From contig QFQX01000013.1 of NCBI GenBank assembly GCA_003248775.1, forward strand, positions 1-64,000: DNA of 64,000 nucleotides, given 5' to 3'. The notes under the pieces were generated by a model. The model was not told the origin of the DNA and searched no databases. It was given only the letters and a program-made list of their open reading frames with translations. Shown in pieces: positions 63,154 to 64,000 of this stretch (the stretch's first letter is position 1; the number at the start of each line of letters is the position of its first letter). This DNA comes from Shinella sp. GTDB taxonomy: Bacteria > Pseudomonadota > Alphaproteobacteria > Rhizobiales > Rhizobiaceae. The position numbers and the translations under genes are program-made.

Positions 63154-64000
63154 TTGGCTTTTTCCACTGAGCAACTGGCTGCCAATCCGCTTTTCGTCGA
63201 GGTTCTGAAGGCTTTCGCGATACAGCTGCGCGGTCGCTATGACGAACAGCCGAGGCTTTCGAGGTTTCTCGCTTCCCATCAGCGCTGGCTTCTGAGCCAG
63301 GCAGCCTTTGCGCTGCATCTCGAATACGATCCGGAAGAGCCGAATTCCGGCCTCACCACAACCCGTTTGCGGGAAATTGTCACGACCGGCAATGCGGCCA
63401 GCCGTAATACTGTTCTGAATTTTCTCGACCAACTGGTCAGCTATCGTTTCGTCAAGATAGCGGGTGATCCTGCGCGCCGCCCGCGTCGCTTCGAGGCGGC
63501 GGATATTACGACGCAGGCAATGTTTGGCTGGATGTTGGCCAATCTGGCAGCACTTGATGGACTGGATGGTGGTAACAGGGCGAAGACGCTGCAGGACAAG
63601 CCGGAACTTTTCAAGCTGATCCAGCCGCAGGTAGCTCGCAGGTCTTTTGATAATGTCCAGTGGCGCGAGCCTCCTAGGAGGGTCGCCATGTTCCTCTGGA
63701 CGGAAGCCGGCGGACTGGTCATGGACGAGTTGATTCGTCGGGTGAAGCTTTCCGAAGAGATCGATGGCCGTTTCGATATCGGTCGGATTGATGCTCGTGC
63801 GATGGCCGAGCAGTTCATGATGTCGCGGACTCATTTGCAGCGATTGTTTCGCAAGGCGATCGATGAAAACTGCCTTCAGTGGCAGGATGAAACGAAGAAA
63901 AACAGCCTCTGGTTCACCGCTGACTTCCTTGCTGAATATTGCCGGTGGCAGGCGGTGAAGTTCTCGATCGTTGATCAGGTTTTCGAGGAGGTTACCGGAA
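63154..64000 (+). CDS. Hypothetical protein with HTH-like motif (cut by window edge)
   Basis: Open from a TTG at 63154, preceded by GGGGGAGGG, to the right edge with no stop, so at least 282 residues. Features seen: N-terminal helical part (FAIQLRGRYDEQPRLSRFLA), a region NAASRNTVLNFLDQLVSYRF that looks like a winged helix, and MMSRTHLQRLFRKAIDEN, which looks like an AraC-type recognition helix. A DNA-binding regulator is plausible, but I do not recognise the family. Confidence 0.75.
   Translation, partial: MAFSTEQLAANPLFVEVLKAFAIQLRGRYDEQPRLSRFLASHQRWLLSQAAFALHLEYDPEEPNSGLTTTRLREIVTTGNAASRNTVLNFLDQLVSYRFVKIAGDPARRPRRFEAADITTQAMFGWMLANLAALDGLDGGNRAKTLQDKPELFKLIQPQVARRSFDNVQWREPPRRVAMFLWTEAGGLVMDELIRRVKLSEEIDGRFDIGRIDARAMAEQFMMSRTHLQRLFRKAIDENCLQWQDETKKNSLWFTADFLAEYCRWQAVKFSIVDQVFEEVTG

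Noticed and set aside
1..64000. tRNA, rRNA and CRISPR array
   Set aside because: No T-loop-like GGTTCRA with flanking stems, no rRNA core sequence and no regularly spaced direct repeats were recognised by eye.

Overview
The window reads as a chromosomal segment of an alphaproteobacterium of the Rhizobiaceae (Rhizobium, Agrobacterium or Ensifer-like). The basis is high G+C, dense coding, a gene-transfer-agent (GTA) cluster of the RcGTA type, a feuN-feuP-feuQ set, and the order ccmIEFH - degP - response regulator - histidine kinase - glnE - pleC-like kinase - DUF4344 gene - pepN. From memory, that last order also occurs in Sinorhizobium meliloti. Several intergenic palindromes look like families I remember from rhizobial genomes. 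No rRNA, tRNA or CRISPR array was recognised, and species-level assignment is not possible from the sequence alone.

Layout. 0.2-3.1 kb: a DUF2336 protein, a small hypothetical, and a DUF1254/DUF1214-like envelope pair. 3.4-4.1 kb: an A+T-rich solitary gene with a winged-helix-like N-terminus and a PD-(D/E)XK-like nuclease motif, probably acquired. 4.5-8.8 kb: a membrane diguanylate cyclase, a PBP1A-type peptidoglycan synthase and a YcgN-family protein. 8.8-12.9 kb: a mazEF-type toxin-antitoxin pair, then a copper module (copA, cueR, copZ) with two CueR-type promoters. 13.2-14.0 kb: a carboxymuconolactone decarboxylase-family protein and a small secreted protein.

14.1-34.1 kb is the main feature, a nearly complete GTA structural cluster. 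It runs from a TerS candidate through terminase, portal, prohead protease, capsid, head-tail connectors, tail tube, chaperones, tape measure and baseplate proteins (DUF2460, DUF2163, NlpC/P60) to the 1280-residue TIM-barrel host-specificity protein. All identified structural frames are open. The cluster carries additions: a GH19-type endolysin candidate between terminase and portal, a holin-like gene after the last structural gene, Dabb and DUF6107 genes, and an inverted MFS transporter between the DUF3168 and tail-tube genes. A sigma70-like promoter, a short leader and an intrinsic terminator precede it. Palindromic repeats sit in many of its intergenic gaps.

34.2-45.6 kb: feuNPQ (envelope/osmotic signalling), a lipoprotein, the cytochrome c maturation operon ccmIEFH with a palindromic repeat inside the ccmH signal-peptide region, a DegP protease, and a second two-component system. 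45.6-50.8 kb: a hairpin-rich repeat element, glnE, and an ABC-2 exporter pair. 51.0-52.8 kb: a decayed HAF-repeat autotransporter. 52.8-64 kb: a PleC-like PAS histidine kinase, a DUF4344 metallopeptidase, pepN, a soluble MCP-like protein with inverted domain order, an EamA exporter, an MFS transporter, and a gene of unknown function cut off by the right edge.
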